Source of the DNA: Microbacterium oryzae
GTDB lineage: Bacteria; Actinomycetota; Actinomycetes; Actinomycetales; Microbacteriaceae
Length of the DNA: 64,000 nucleotides
Assembly: GCF_009735645.1 (NCBI RefSeq)
Contig: NZ_CP032550.1
Location: 1,674,001 to 1,738,000, forward strand
Reading direction: 5' to 3'
Positions 23,924-38,637 of this stretch are shown piece by piece (the first letter of the stretch is position 1; every line of letters begins with the position of its first letter). The notes beneath the pieces were generated by a model. It worked only from the letters and a program-made list of their open reading frames with translations. It was not told the origin of the DNA and made no database searches. The translations under genes and the position numbers were made by a program.

Positions 23924-25659
23924 TGCGCCAGCTGCGGACCGGCCTCGAGCGTGCGCTCGTACTCGGCCTGGGCCTCTGCGTTGCGCTCGGAGACGCGTGC
24001 GCCGCGGCGAGCGGCCCAGGCTCCGAACCAGATGGTGATCTCGCGGCCGAGGATGAACGCCACGATCGCGAGCGGGTGCAGGAGGCTGTCGGCGACGAGG
24101 CCGCCGCCCTCGGAGGCGGTGAGCATCCAGAACGGGGCCTCGAAGAGCTGGCCGAGGATGTACCCGCCGTAGGAGATCACGCCGACGAGCAGGCCGAAGA
24201 CGACCCACTTGCCCCAGCGTGCGCGGTTGACGAACACGCCGAGCAGCCAGAAGCCGAGCCAGAAGACGACGACCGGCACCCAGAACGCGAAGCTCGTCGC
24301 GATCTGGAGGGCCTGGTCGGCGATGTTCGCGAAGTCCGCGTCGCCCGCGATCAGGCGCGAGCCGAGCGTCGCGGCGAAGAACAGCACGGCGAACAGCACC
24401 GCGGCGACGAGGCCGATGAGCCCCGCGGCGCCGCGGTTGCCGCGCATCTTCGGCCGCTCGGGAGCCCGCACGAAGATCGGCTGCGGCGCGGCGGTCGTCT
24501 CCGGCGCGGCGGTCGTGTGCGGGGCGGGCTCCGACGCCGTGACCGCCGCCGGGCGGTCCTGCTCGGGCTCGGGCTGGGGCTGCGGCTGCGGCTCGGACGA
24601 GGTGAACGTGTCGGTCTTCGCGGGCTCGAACCACGGGGAGGTGCGGTCGTCGTCATCACGCGTGTGCGCGGGAGCGGCGAGCGAGTCGCTCGGGTCGGCG
24701 GAGCGACGCTCGAACTCCTCGAGCTCGGCCGCCAGGGCGGCGAAGTCGGGCTCGCCGTCACGGTCGTTGTCGATCGGCGGCACGCGCCCGGCCGACGCGT
24801 CTGCCTCCTCCGACGCGCGCGTCAGCGACGGCGCATCCGGGTCGAACGCCACGGCCGCGGGGCGGGCGTGGGGGTCGGCGTTCGCGTCGTCGGCGTCGCC
24901 GGCGTCGGCGTTCGCGGCGTCGGTCGCGGATGCGTCGGCGTTGTTCGCGTCGTGGGCCGCGTTCACGTCGTCGGCGTCGCGGCGGTCCTCCGCGTCCGCA
25001 TCTGCCGGAGCGAAGGAGGGCATGTCGGCAACGGGCTCGTCGTCTGCGCCCGCCGTGGCACGCTCTGCCGCGTCGGCGCCGGGCGCGAAGGCGACGGCAG
25101 CAGGGCGCTCGTCGTGCTGCGAGTCGGACGCATCAGCGGATTCGCCGTCGACGTCGTCGCTGCGGCCGAACGGCTCGAAGGCCACCGCGGCCGGGCGCTC
25201 CTCCGCGACCTCGGGCATGGCGCGCGTGGCGGTGTCGTCGTCGGCCGTCGTCGCGCTGTCGAAGCCGGCGGCGTCGCGCTCGTCGGCATCGGCGAAGAGG
25301 CTGCGGCTGCCCGACGTGAAGATCTCGGGCTCGCCGTGCGTGAAGGGGTCGCGGTCGTCGTCGTGGAAGACCTCGCGGTCGGCCGTGGCGAAGGGGTCGC
25401 GGTCGCCGGCGGCGAAGCCGTCTCCCCCGGTCGCGGGAGATCCGTCGTGCTCGTCGGTGCCGAGACCGTCGTGACCATCCGTCGATGCCGGGCTCTGGCC
25501 ATCCGTCGCGTTCTCGTCGCCGGCGGCGTAGCCGTTCTGGCCATCCCGGTCGGCGTCATCGCGGGCGTCGGTCACGCGTCCGCCCTGTGCGTCAGCGGCG
25601 GCCGAGTCGTCGGGGTCGCCGTTCAGCGGTCCGCCGGTCGAACTGCGGGGGTCGCTCAT
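23920..25659 (-). CDS. Membrane protein with long acidic N-terminal region and RPAAVAF repeats
   Basis: 579 residues, start preceded by GAGGAGC. Residues 1-395 are low-complexity and Asp/Ala-rich, predicted disordered. This part holds four spaced copies of the motif R-P-A-A-V-A-F-x-P (the last degenerate, R-P-A-A-V-T-A-S). Residues 396-579 form a membrane domain of four or five helices with W-V-P-V-V-V-F-W-L-G-F-W, ending in a basic charged tail. The long acidic region is presumably cytoplasmic. No known family. Overlaps the downstream membrane gene by 4 bp. Confidence 0.8.
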   Translation of the reverse strand: MSDPRSSTGGPLNGDPDDSAAADAQGGRVTDARDDADRDGQNGYAAGDENATDGQSPASTDGHDGLGTDEHDGSPATGGDGFAAGDRDPFATADREVFHDDDRDPFTHGEPEIFTSGSRSLFADADERDAAGFDSATTADDDTATRAMPEVAEERPAAVAFEPFGRSDDVDGESADASDSQHDERPAAVAFAPGADAAERATAGADDEPVADMPSFAPADADAEDRRDADDVNAAHDANNADASATDAANADAGDADDANADPHARPAAVAFDPDAPSLTRASEEADASAGRVPPIDNDRDGEPDFAALAAELEEFERRSADPSDSLAAPAHTRDDDDRTSPWFEPAKTDTFTSSEPQPQPQPEPEQDRPAAVTASEPAPHTTAAPETTAAPQPIFVRAPERPKMRGNRGAAGLIGLVAAVLFAVLFFAATLGSRLIAGDADFANIADQALQIATSFAFWVPVVVFWLGFWLLGVFVNRARWGKWVVFGLLVGVISYGGYILGQLFEAPFWMLTASEGGGLVADSLLHPLAIVAFILGREITIWFGAWAARRGARVSERNAEAQAEYERTLEAGPQLAQ

Positions 25660-25752
25660 CAGAAGTGCTCCTCACGACGGGGACTCTCCCCTGCCGCGAG
25701 AATACCTGCGGCAGAAGGCGCGCGGCCGGAGCCTCGCCGCGGAATGTCGCGG

Positions 25753-25932
25753 CTACGCGCGTGTCGGCGTGATGGAGCGGAGCCAGTCGAAGAAGAAGTT
25801 CACGACGCCGACGACCCAGTCGCCGACGACCGGCAGGAACGGGAGCGCGGCCCATCCGATGCCCGCGACGACGGCGAGGATGACGACGCCGCCGATCCAC
25901 GTCGCCGCGAGGTTGCGTCCGCCGATCGCCAT
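25753..25932 (-). CDS. Small single- or two-span membrane protein
   Basis: 59 residues from the ATG at 25930-25932, with TGGAG just upstream. It begins MAIGGRNLAATWIGGVVIL, has a hydrophobic segment at about 10-33 and a second, weaker one with V-V-N-F-F-F-D-W-L at the end. The composition suggests a small integral membrane peptide conserved in related actinobacteria; no function is known. A large imperfect palindrome lies 40 bp upstream. Confidence 0.65.
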   Translation of the reverse strand: MAIGGRNLAATWIGGVVILAVVAGIGWAALPFLPVVGDWVVGVVNFFFDWLRSITPTRA

Positions 25933-25971
25933 GTCTCCAGGGTACGTGGGCGCGCTCGGGTTCCCCTGGCC

Positions 25972-26051
25972 GCCAGACGATGTCGTCTCACCGAGGCGAC
26001 ACCGTATTCGGCGTCTTTCCGTGTCGCGTCGGCGAGGCGACATCGTCTGGC
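25972..26051. repeat. 80-bp imperfect palindrome with 31-bp arms
   Basis: Left arm 25972-26002 and right arm 26021-26051 are complementary at 28 of 31 positions, separated by an 18-base loop. The arm begins GCCAGACGATGTCG. It lies between rpoC and a small membrane gene; the adjacent stretch 26060-26165 is C-rich low complexity (CCGCC and CACCC words). No gene is seen in 25933-26220. Confidence 0.85.
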
Positions 26052-26167
26052 GGAGGTGGACGCCGGCGCTGCCACCGCGGCACCCCGCGCCACCCCGCGC
26101 CCGGCACCGCCCGCCGCCACCCGCGCCCGGCGCCGCCCGCGGGCTGCGCCGCCCGCCGCCGGGGACG

Positions 26168-26203
26168 GAGAGAGGCCCCGGGGCGAACCCCGAGGCCTCT
26201 CTC
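26168..26203 (-). terminator. rpoBC terminator hairpin
   Basis: GAGAGAGGCC and CGGGG pair with CCCCG and GGCCTCTCTC around a CGAA loop (one mismatch pair). It lies 17 bp after the rpoC stop on the minus strand. No clear T-run follows, as is frequent in actinobacteria. Confidence 0.75.
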
Positions 26204-26220
26204 ACTTCTTCACAGCCGGA

Positions 26221-30096
<3,876 letters not shown>

Positions 30097-30138
30097 TAGT
30101 TCTCCTGTATTCGGAAATCTCTAAATCGGCTGGCCGGA

Positions 30139-33639
<3,501 letters not shown>

Positions 33640-33808
33640 GGGGAAAACCTCCATGAGCCCCGCGTGCGGGGCCGCTAGATTCCTTGTCGACAGGTGAGGT
33701 GCGCTTCGGGTCTATCCTGTGATTCACACGCCGCTATCTGCGGGGAGTCACGGGAGCCAGCCGACCACCATATGAAGGCATGGATGACCCATAAGAGCGC
33801 AAATGTCA

Positions 33809-33837
33809 ACTATACGCGCTCTGACGCGCCAAGGCAA
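33809..33837 (-). promoter_or_regulatory. Predicted rpoBC promoter
   Basis: On the minus strand: -35 TTGCCT (33832-33837), spacer 17, -10 TATAGT (33809-33814). The leader to the rpoB start is about 160 nt. TTGACA also occurs immediately after the -10 but has no matching -10 at proper spacing. Confidence 0.65.
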
Positions 33838-33902
33838 GCGGAATCCTTGACCTCTTTCGGCCTCTCGGGTATAAACCCGCGGGCGCGCTCCTCAGCTCGG
33901 TC

Positions 33903-34313
33903 ATGAACGAGCGCTGCGTCTTCTGCGGCGCGCTCGAGTTCGAGCGAGCGGATGGCCGTCGCCGCTGCGCCGTGTGCGGCTGGTTCGTCGGCGATGCGCC
34001 GGATCCCGACCTGCCGCCGCCCTTCGTGGAGGTGGTCTACTACCTGCGCTATGCGGACCGGATCAAGATCGGGACATCCGCCCACCCTCGTCGCCGACTC
34101 GCGGCCATCCGCCATGAGGAGCTGCTCGCGTTCGAGCGCGGCGGCCGCGCGCTCGAGCAGGCCCGCCATGCGGAGTTCGCCGACGTGCGCGAGGGCGGCG
34201 AGTGGTTCACGGCCGTGCCGGCGCTGGTCGCGCACGCGGCTGCGCTCGCGGGCGGCGCCGACCCCTGGCGGACGTACACGCGCTGGCTCGCGGAGGCCCG
34301 CCGCCCGTCCTGA
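33903..34313 (+). CDS. GIY-YIG (T5orf172/MUG113-type) protein with N-terminal zinc ribbon
   Basis: 136 residues. N-terminal zinc ribbon Cys-x2-Cys (C-V-F-C-G) and Cys-x2-Cys (C-A-V-C-G-W). Then the truncated GIY-YIG-like core V-V-Y-Y-L-R-Y-A-D-R-I-K-I-G-T-S with R-R-R-L-A-A-I and a conserved E (L-E-Q-A-R-H-A-E-F). This is the MUG113/T5orf172 pattern, small nuclease-like proteins found in phages and bacteria. The function is unknown. The stop lies inside an 18-bp tandem duplication. Confidence 0.8.
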   Translation: MNERCVFCGALEFERADGRRRCAVCGWFVGDAPDPDLPPPFVEVVYYLRYADRIKIGTSAHPRRRLAAIRHEELLAFERGGRALEQARHAEFADVREGGEWFTAVPALVAHAAALAGGADPWRTYTRWLAEARRPS

Positions 34314-34338
34314 CTCGACAGCCCGTCCTGACTCGCCA
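34303..34338. repeat. 18-bp tandem duplication spanning a stop codon
   Basis: GCCCGTCCTGACTCGACA (34303-34320) is followed by a copy with one change (34321-34338). The period of 18 keeps frame, so a second in-frame TGA follows the real stop of the gene at 33903. Confidence 0.85.
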
Positions 34339-34388
34339 GTGCGGGCGACACGCTTTCGACGCCGAGAATGCGTCGCCCGCACTGGCGA
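34333..34388. repeat. Intergenic inverted repeat with TCGCCAGTGCGGGCGAC arms
   Basis: Left arm at 34333-34353 and right arm at 34370-34388 share 17 perfectly complementary bases plus GC end pairs, with a loop of about 16. It sits between the GIY-YIG-like gene and the spermidine synthase-like gene and could act as a terminator. Confidence 0.85.
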
Positions 34389-34425
34389 ACCGGAAGATGT
34401 CGGACATCCGCGAGAGGATGGCCCC

Positions 34426-35286
34426 ATGGGACGCCAGCGGAACCACGAGCGCGAGGACCCGCAGGCCCGCCTCTCGGACGGATCGATCGCGCGCATCGCG
34501 CCGGGCGAGTTCGGCGGCGGCTGGGAGGTCGTCGTCGACGGCACCCCGCAGTCCCACGTCGACCTCGACGACCCCACGCACCTGCACTTCGAGTACGTCA
34601 CGCGGATGGGCGCCGTCATCGACCAGCTCCCGGCGGGGCCGCTCACGGCCATCCATCTCGGCGCCGGCGGCCTCACCATCCCCCGCTACGTCGAGGCCAC
34701 GCGCCCCGGGTCGCGCCAGCAGGTCGTCGAACTCGAGCAGGCGCTCGTCGACCTCGTGCGCGAGCACCTCCCGCTCCCCCGCGGCGCGGCCATCCGCATC
34801 CGCATCGGCGACGCGCGCGAAGGGCTCGGGCGCCTCCCCGACTCGATGACGGGCAAGGTCGACCTCCTCGTCTCCGACGTCTACTCCGGGGCGCAGACGC
34901 CCGCGCACCTCACGACCGTCGAGTTCTACCGCGAGGCGGCGAAGCTCCTCGCGCCGGGCGGGGTGCTGCTCGTCAACGTGGCGGATGGCGCGGGTCTCGC
35001 CTTCGCGCGGCGTCAGGTCGCGACGATCCGGGAAGTGCTGCCGCACGTCGTCGTCCTCGCCGAGGTGCAGGTGCTGAAGGGGCGCCGGTTCGGCAACCTC
35101 GTCGTCGCCGCCTCGGCCGCGCCCCTGCCGACCGAGTGGCTGCCGCGCCTCATGGCCGCGGGCCCCCACCCCGCGAAGGTCGCCGAGGGCGCCGAGATCG
35201 ATGCGTTCATCCGCGATGCCCTCCCCGCGACCGACGGCGATGCGACCGCTTCGCCCCGGCCATCCGCGGCCATGTTCGAGCGCTGA
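34426..35286 (+). CDS. Spermidine synthase-like methyltransferase-fold protein
   Basis: 286 residues, ATG at 34426 with GAGAGGA upstream. The Rossmann-type motif I reads I-H-L-G-A-G-G-L-T-I-P-R, followed by an acidic residue (V-E-L-E) and D-L-L-V-S-D-V-Y-S-G, which resembles the D-x-x-D region of spermidine synthases. Members of this stand-alone actinobacterial group are usually annotated 'spermidine synthase' or 'fused MFS/spermidine synthase', but the amine substrate is unproven. Soluble. Followed by a TPR-like gene in the same direction. Confidence 0.8.
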   Translation: MGRQRNHEREDPQARLSDGSIARIAPGEFGGGWEVVVDGTPQSHVDLDDPTHLHFEYVTRMGAVIDQLPAGPLTAIHLGAGGLTIPRYVEATRPGSRQQVVELEQALVDLVREHLPLPRGAAIRIRIGDAREGLGRLPDSMTGKVDLLVSDVYSGAQTPAHLTTVEFYREAAKLLAPGGVLLVNVADGAGLAFARRQVATIREVLPHVVVLAEVQVLKGRRFGNLVVAASAAPLPTEWLPRLMAAGPHPAKVAEGAEIDAFIRDALPATDGDATASPRPSAAMFER

Positions 35287-35380
35287 ATCGCCGCCGATCC
35301 GTCGGCGTGCGGTGTGCCTGGACGTGGGACACAGCCGGAGGTCGCAGAATAGAGAAGCGACTGCGCGGAAGGGATCGGGA

Positions 35381-35917
35381 ATGAGCTACATCCACGGATA
35401 CGACCCAGAGACCCTTCGTGAGGTTGTCGATCCCGCCGAATGCCGTTATCGGCTCGCGGAGATCGGACCGCAGCGGAGCCTGCCCGCGCTTCTCGAGCGC
35501 GTGTGGCTGCTGAAGGTCCTGGGCGAACTCGACGAGGCTCTGACCATCTCGGAGCAGGCCGTGCGCGTGGCGCGCATGGCCGGCACCCGCAAGGACCTGC
35601 TGCGTGCGCGCGTGCTCCACGCCACCGTGCAGCAGTACCGGGGCGCCTTCGCGGCGGCCGATCAGGAGCTCTCGACGTGCATCGAGGAGTCCGACGGCCA
35701 GGAGTGGACGAGCATCACCGCGTTCGCCCTGCAGCACCGCGGCAAGACCCGGTACGACGCGGGCGACTACGAGGGCGCCCGGCGCGACTTCAAGCGCCTG
35801 CTGTCGCTGCGCCAGGAGATGAACGCGCCCGACGACCAGATCGAGGCCGCCATGGCGGCCGTCGAGGCGGTCGAGCGGCGTCGTCCTCGCTCGTCCGCGG
35901 CGGTCGTCGCGGGCTGA
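35381..35917 (+). CDS. TPR-like repeat protein
   Basis: 178 residues, ATG preceded by GGAAGGGATC. Alpha-helical pairs with TPR-type spacing: L-E-R-V-W-L-L-K-V-L-G-E-L-D-E-A near 33-48, A-T-V-Q-Q-Y-R-G-A-F-A-A-A-D near 81-94 and R-G-K-T-R-Y-D-A-G-D-Y-E-G-A near 118-131. Such proteins usually mediate protein contacts. No partner is suggested by the neighbourhood. No signal peptide. Confidence 0.8.
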   Translation: MSYIHGYDPETLREVVDPAECRYRLAEIGPQRSLPALLERVWLLKVLGELDEALTISEQAVRVARMAGTRKDLLRARVLHATVQQYRGAFAAADQELSTCIEESDGQEWTSITAFALQHRGKTRYDAGDYEGARRDFKRLLSLRQEMNAPDDQIEAAMAAVEAVERRRPRSSAAVVAG

Positions 35918-35952
35918 GCCCGGATGTCCGTGGTCGCCCGTAGCGTCGAAGC

Positions 35953-36441
35953 GTGTCGGATCTGCAGCAGGTGACCCAGTGGGCTGAGGCGCTCATCGCC
36001 CAGCACCTAGACGACGGGTGGACCTTCGCCTACGACCACGCCAAGCGTCGCGCCGGGCAGTGCGATTACTCGCGCAAGCGCATCTCGATGTCGCGGTACC
36101 TCACCGCGCGCTACGACGACGAGACGAATCGGCAGACGCTGCTGCATGAGGTCGCGCACGCGCTGGCGGGGCGTCGCGCAGCGCATGGCGCGGCCTGGCT
36201 GCGCACGGCGCGCGGGCTCGGGTACACCGGCGGCCGCACGCACGACGGCGAGACCGCCGTGGAGCTCGCGCCGTGGGTCGGGACGTGCCCGTCGGGGCAC
36301 GTGGTGTATCGGCATCGGCGGCCGTCGCGTCCGTCGTCGTGCGTGAACTGCTCCCGGACGTTCGACGCGCGGTTCCTCTTCACGTGGCAGCGGCGCGAGA
36401 TCACGCCCGCGGACCGTGCCGCCGCGATGACGCCCCGCTGA
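35953..36441 (+). CDS. SprT-like zinc metalloprotease domain protein
   Basis: 162 residues, GTG start. The metal motif H-E-V-A-H places His65, Glu66 and His69; a third ligand His is probable in A-H-G-A-A-W (about residue 76). A C-terminal zinc ribbon follows: C-P-S-G-H near 112 and C-V-N-C near 130. The order SprT domain then ribbon matches the bacterial SprT family; the activity of these is poorly known (eukaryotic SPRTN cleaves DNA-protein crosslinks). It ends 8 bp before a duplicated segment. Confidence 0.88.
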   Translation: MSDLQQVTQWAEALIAQHLDDGWTFAYDHAKRRAGQCDYSRKRISMSRYLTARYDDETNRQTLLHEVAHALAGRRAAHGAAWLRTARGLGYTGGRTHDGETAVELAPWVGTCPSGHVVYRHRRPSRPSSCVNCSRTFDARFLFTWQRREITPADRAAAMTPR

Positions 36442-36448
36442 GTCCCCG

Positions 36449-36481
36449 GAGGGTCAGGAGGCGCAAGAGGGTCAGGAGGCG
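36449..36481. repeat. 18-bp-period tandem duplication at a gene end
   Basis: GAGGGTCAGGAGGCG occurs at 36449-36463 and 36467-36481. The second copy holds the stop codon (TGA on the minus strand) of the gene at 36472, and the first copy supplies a second in-frame TGA 18 bases later. Confidence 0.8.
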
Positions 36482-37092
36482 GTGAAGACCCCGTCCTGCA
36501 GCACCGGCACCGCGTCGAGGTCGTCGATCACGGCAGCGGCCTTCACCTCGGCGAGGCGCGGATGACCGTCGAGCTGACGACCGGATCCGCTCGCGGTGAG
36601 GAGGTGCTTCACCGCACGACGCAGGGCGCGGAACGACTCCGCCGTCGCGACGGCCTCCGGTGAGGAGTGGTCGATGCCGAGGTCCGACAGCGCGGCGATG
36701 ACGGCGCCCGCGCCGAGCAGATCCTCGACGGCGAAGCGCAGCCCGGGGCCGTCCGGCTCCCCCGCGGCGATGACGGCGATGCTCGTCCGCACGCCGCGCC
36801 GCCCCTGCTCGGCCATGACCGCCTGCGCGACGGCCGCGGCATTCCGGAACCCGCCGGCGTAGACGACCGGACCATGCTCGGCAGCGGCAGCCGCTCGCGC
36901 GACCGCGGCACCGCCATCCGCCGCGTCACCCAGCGCGAGGGACTCGCCCCGCTCCCCTGCTGCGAGCGCCTCGAAGCCGAAGCCGATCACATCGACGACG
37001 ATGACGACGTCGCTGTCGGCGAGGCGTCGGAGACCGTCGACGCCCCAATCGAAGCGCACCTGGAAGAAGGACTGGTCGAGCGGAGAGGCCAT
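36472..37092 (-). CDS. ComB-like 2-phosphosulfolactate phosphatase family protein
   Basis: 206 residues from an ATG at 37090-37092. The pattern S-D-V-V-I-V-V-D-V-I near residue 27, then Y-A-G-G-F-R-N-A-A-A-V-A and I-A-V-I-A-A-G-E near 105-110, fits the ComB phosphatase fold (Pfam ComB). In archaea ComB makes sulfolactate in coenzyme M synthesis; most bacterial copies, including this one, have no pathway around them, so the substrate is unknown. Divergent from the acetyltransferase at 37288 with an inverted repeat in the gap. Confidence 0.82.
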   Translation of the reverse strand: MASPLDQSFFQVRFDWGVDGLRRLADSDVVIVVDVIGFGFEALAAGERGESLALGDAADGGAAVARAAAAAEHGPVVYAGGFRNAAAVAQAVMAEQGRRGVRTSIAVIAAGEPDGPGLRFAVEDLLGAGAVIAALSDLGIDHSSPEAVATAESFRALRRAVKHLLTASGSGRQLDGHPRLAEVKAAAVIDDLDAVPVLQDGVFTAS

Positions 37093-37111
37093 CCCTCGAT
37101 TCTCGCCGATG

Positions 37112-37202
37112 CCGGGCACAGCGCAGGAGATCCGCTCCCGGGAAAGCCGAGAAACCCCGTCCGGAGCTCGTTGCGCGTCGGATCTCCTGCGGAGTGTCCC
37201 GG
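37112..37202. repeat. Inverted repeat with GCAGGAGATCCG arms, copy 1
   Basis: Left arm 37112-37134 and right arm 37179-37202 share CCGGG and GCAGGAGATCCG in inverted orientation around a 44-base loop. It lies between the divergent ComB-like and GNAT genes. A second copy of the same family is at 38496-38594. Confidence 0.8.
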
Positions 37203-37287
37203 CCTCGATCCCCGCCGGCCCGCGGCCCGCCCCGGTGTCCGCCCCCGCGCGTATCGTGCTGAGAGGACGACGACGCGAGGAGACGGC

Positions 37288-37833
37288 ATGGTGGAGATCC
37301 GGCGAGCGACCCCCGCCGATGCGCGAGGGCTCGCGGAGGTGCACATCCGCACATGGCGCATCTCGTACGCGGGGCTCCTGCCCGAGGCCACCCTCGCGCG
37401 GCTCTCGGTGTCGGCCCGCGCGCGGCGCTGGGCGCAGCTCCTGCACGAGGGCACCGAGCCCACGTGGGCGGCGTTCGACGGAGCGCGCGCCATCGGCTTC
37501 ACCTCCTCCGGACCCGCCCGCGACCGCGACGCGCCCGCCGGGCTCGAGCTCTACTCGCTCTACGTCGACCCCGACAAGCACGGCACCGGCGTCGGCGTCA
37601 GCCTGCTCGAGCACTCGGTCGAGAACGCTGCGGCCTACCTGTGGGTCCTCAAGGGCAACGCCCGGGCCATCCGCTTCTACGAGAAGAACGGCTTCGCCCT
37701 CGACGGCGTCGAGAAGGTCCAGCAGGCGGCCGACGGCACGCCGATGAACGAGCTGCGCATGAGCCGCCCCGTGCAGACTCCGGCGACCGCGACGGATGGC
37801 TCCGCTCGCGCACTCGGGAACGCCGCCGGATAG
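37288..37833 (+). CDS. GNAT family N-acetyltransferase
   Basis: 181 residues, ATG at 37288 with GCGAGGAGAC upstream. GNAT fold: E-I-R-R-A-T-P-A-D-A at the start, motif A with L-Y-V-D-P-D-K-H-G-T-G-V-G near residue 94 (acetyl-CoA pyrophosphate loop), and motif B with N-A-R-A-I-R-F-Y-E-K-N-G-F near 127. A soluble acyltransferase; the substrate is not predictable. The last 25 residues are an Ala/Thr tail. Confidence 0.9.
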   Translation: MVEIRRATPADARGLAEVHIRTWRISYAGLLPEATLARLSVSARARRWAQLLHEGTEPTWAAFDGARAIGFTSSGPARDRDAPAGLELYSLYVDPDKHGTGVGVSLLEHSVENAAAYLWVLKGNARAIRFYEKNGFALDGVEKVQQAADGTPMNELRMSRPVQTPATATDGSARALGNAAG

Positions 37834-37876
37834 TCAAGGGCTGGGTCAGCTCCCGCGGGCAGGGCACGATAGGCCC

Positions 37877-38449
37877 ATGCGGATCCTGCAGAAACTCGTC
37901 CTCGACTGCGACGTCGACGCCGCCTGGCGCGCGCTGCACTCGCCCGCCGTCCTCGCCGAGCTCTACGGACCGCTCGTGCGGATGCGCCCGCTCGGCGCCG
38001 ACCCGCTCCCGCTCGAGTGGGAGTCCGGCGCGGACGCCGCGGTGCAACTCGACACCGGTTCGATCTCGCTCGGCACGCAGCTGATCGCCACCGTCGACCG
38101 CGAGAAGAACGGCGGCTCGGTCCGCATCCTGCGCGACGTCGGAATGCCGCTGACCGGCCCGCTCGCCTCGCTCGACGTCTGGGACCACCAGATGGCGGTC
38201 TCGGCGACAGCGGATGGCCGCACGCTGTGGCGAGAGCGCCTCACGATCGGCGGGCGGACGGCTCCCCTGCTCTGGCTCCCGCTCTGGGCGATGTGGCAGG
38301 CGCGCGCCGTGCGCCTGCGCCGCCTCGCGCGCTCGTGGGCCTTCGACCCCGAGCTGCGAAAGCCCGCGGATGAGACGGCCGAGGGGGCCGACGGGCACGA
38401 CGCGGTGGAGCCGACGGAGCCGACCGCGCAGCCTCGCGAAGCGGACTGA
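37877..38449 (+). CDS. SRPBCC-like fold protein
   Basis: 190 residues, ATG at 37877. The N-terminus R-I-L-Q-K-L-V-L-D-C-D-V-D-A-A-W-R-A-L-H-S-P is typical of START/SRPBCC (polyketide cyclase-like) proteins, where W-R-x-L-x-x-P marks the first helix after strand 1. A C-terminal acidic tail is unstructured. Such proteins bind hydrophobic ligands. The role is unknown. It lies 43 bp after the acetyltransferase. Confidence 0.7.
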   Translation: MRILQKLVLDCDVDAAWRALHSPAVLAELYGPLVRMRPLGADPLPLEWESGADAAVQLDTGSISLGTQLIATVDREKNGGSVRILRDVGMPLTGPLASLDVWDHQMAVSATADGRTLWRERLTIGGRTAPLLWLPLWAMWQARAVRLRRLARSWAFDPELRKPADETAEGADGHDAVEPTEPTAQPREAD

Positions 38450-38495
38450 CGCCATTCCCTCACGCGGCATCCGGTCGCCGTGACGACGCACCGGC

Positions 38496-38594
38496 GGACA
38501 CACCGCAGGTGATCCGAGGTACGCCGTCCGGTCGCGCCGCGGAATCGCGCGGCCGGCCGCACCCGGAGGCCGCGGATCTCCTGCGGTGTGGTCC
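38496..38594. repeat. Inverted repeat with GCAGG(A/T)GATCCG arms, copy 2
   Basis: Left arm 38496-38516 (GGACACACCGCAGG) and right arm 38573-38594 are complementary apart from one or two changes, with a GC-rich loop of about 56. It lies between convergent genes. The arms match copy 1 at 37112-37202, so this is a dispersed family. Confidence 0.8.
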
Positions 38595-38637
38595 GTGTCG
38601 CCCGCGCCCCGCCCCGGGCCCGCCCCCGCCCGCGCTC

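Noticed and set aside
35013..35273. Small minus-strand frames inside the spermidine synthase-like gene
   Set aside because: Fully embedded in a gene with coherent domain structure, without ribosome sites.
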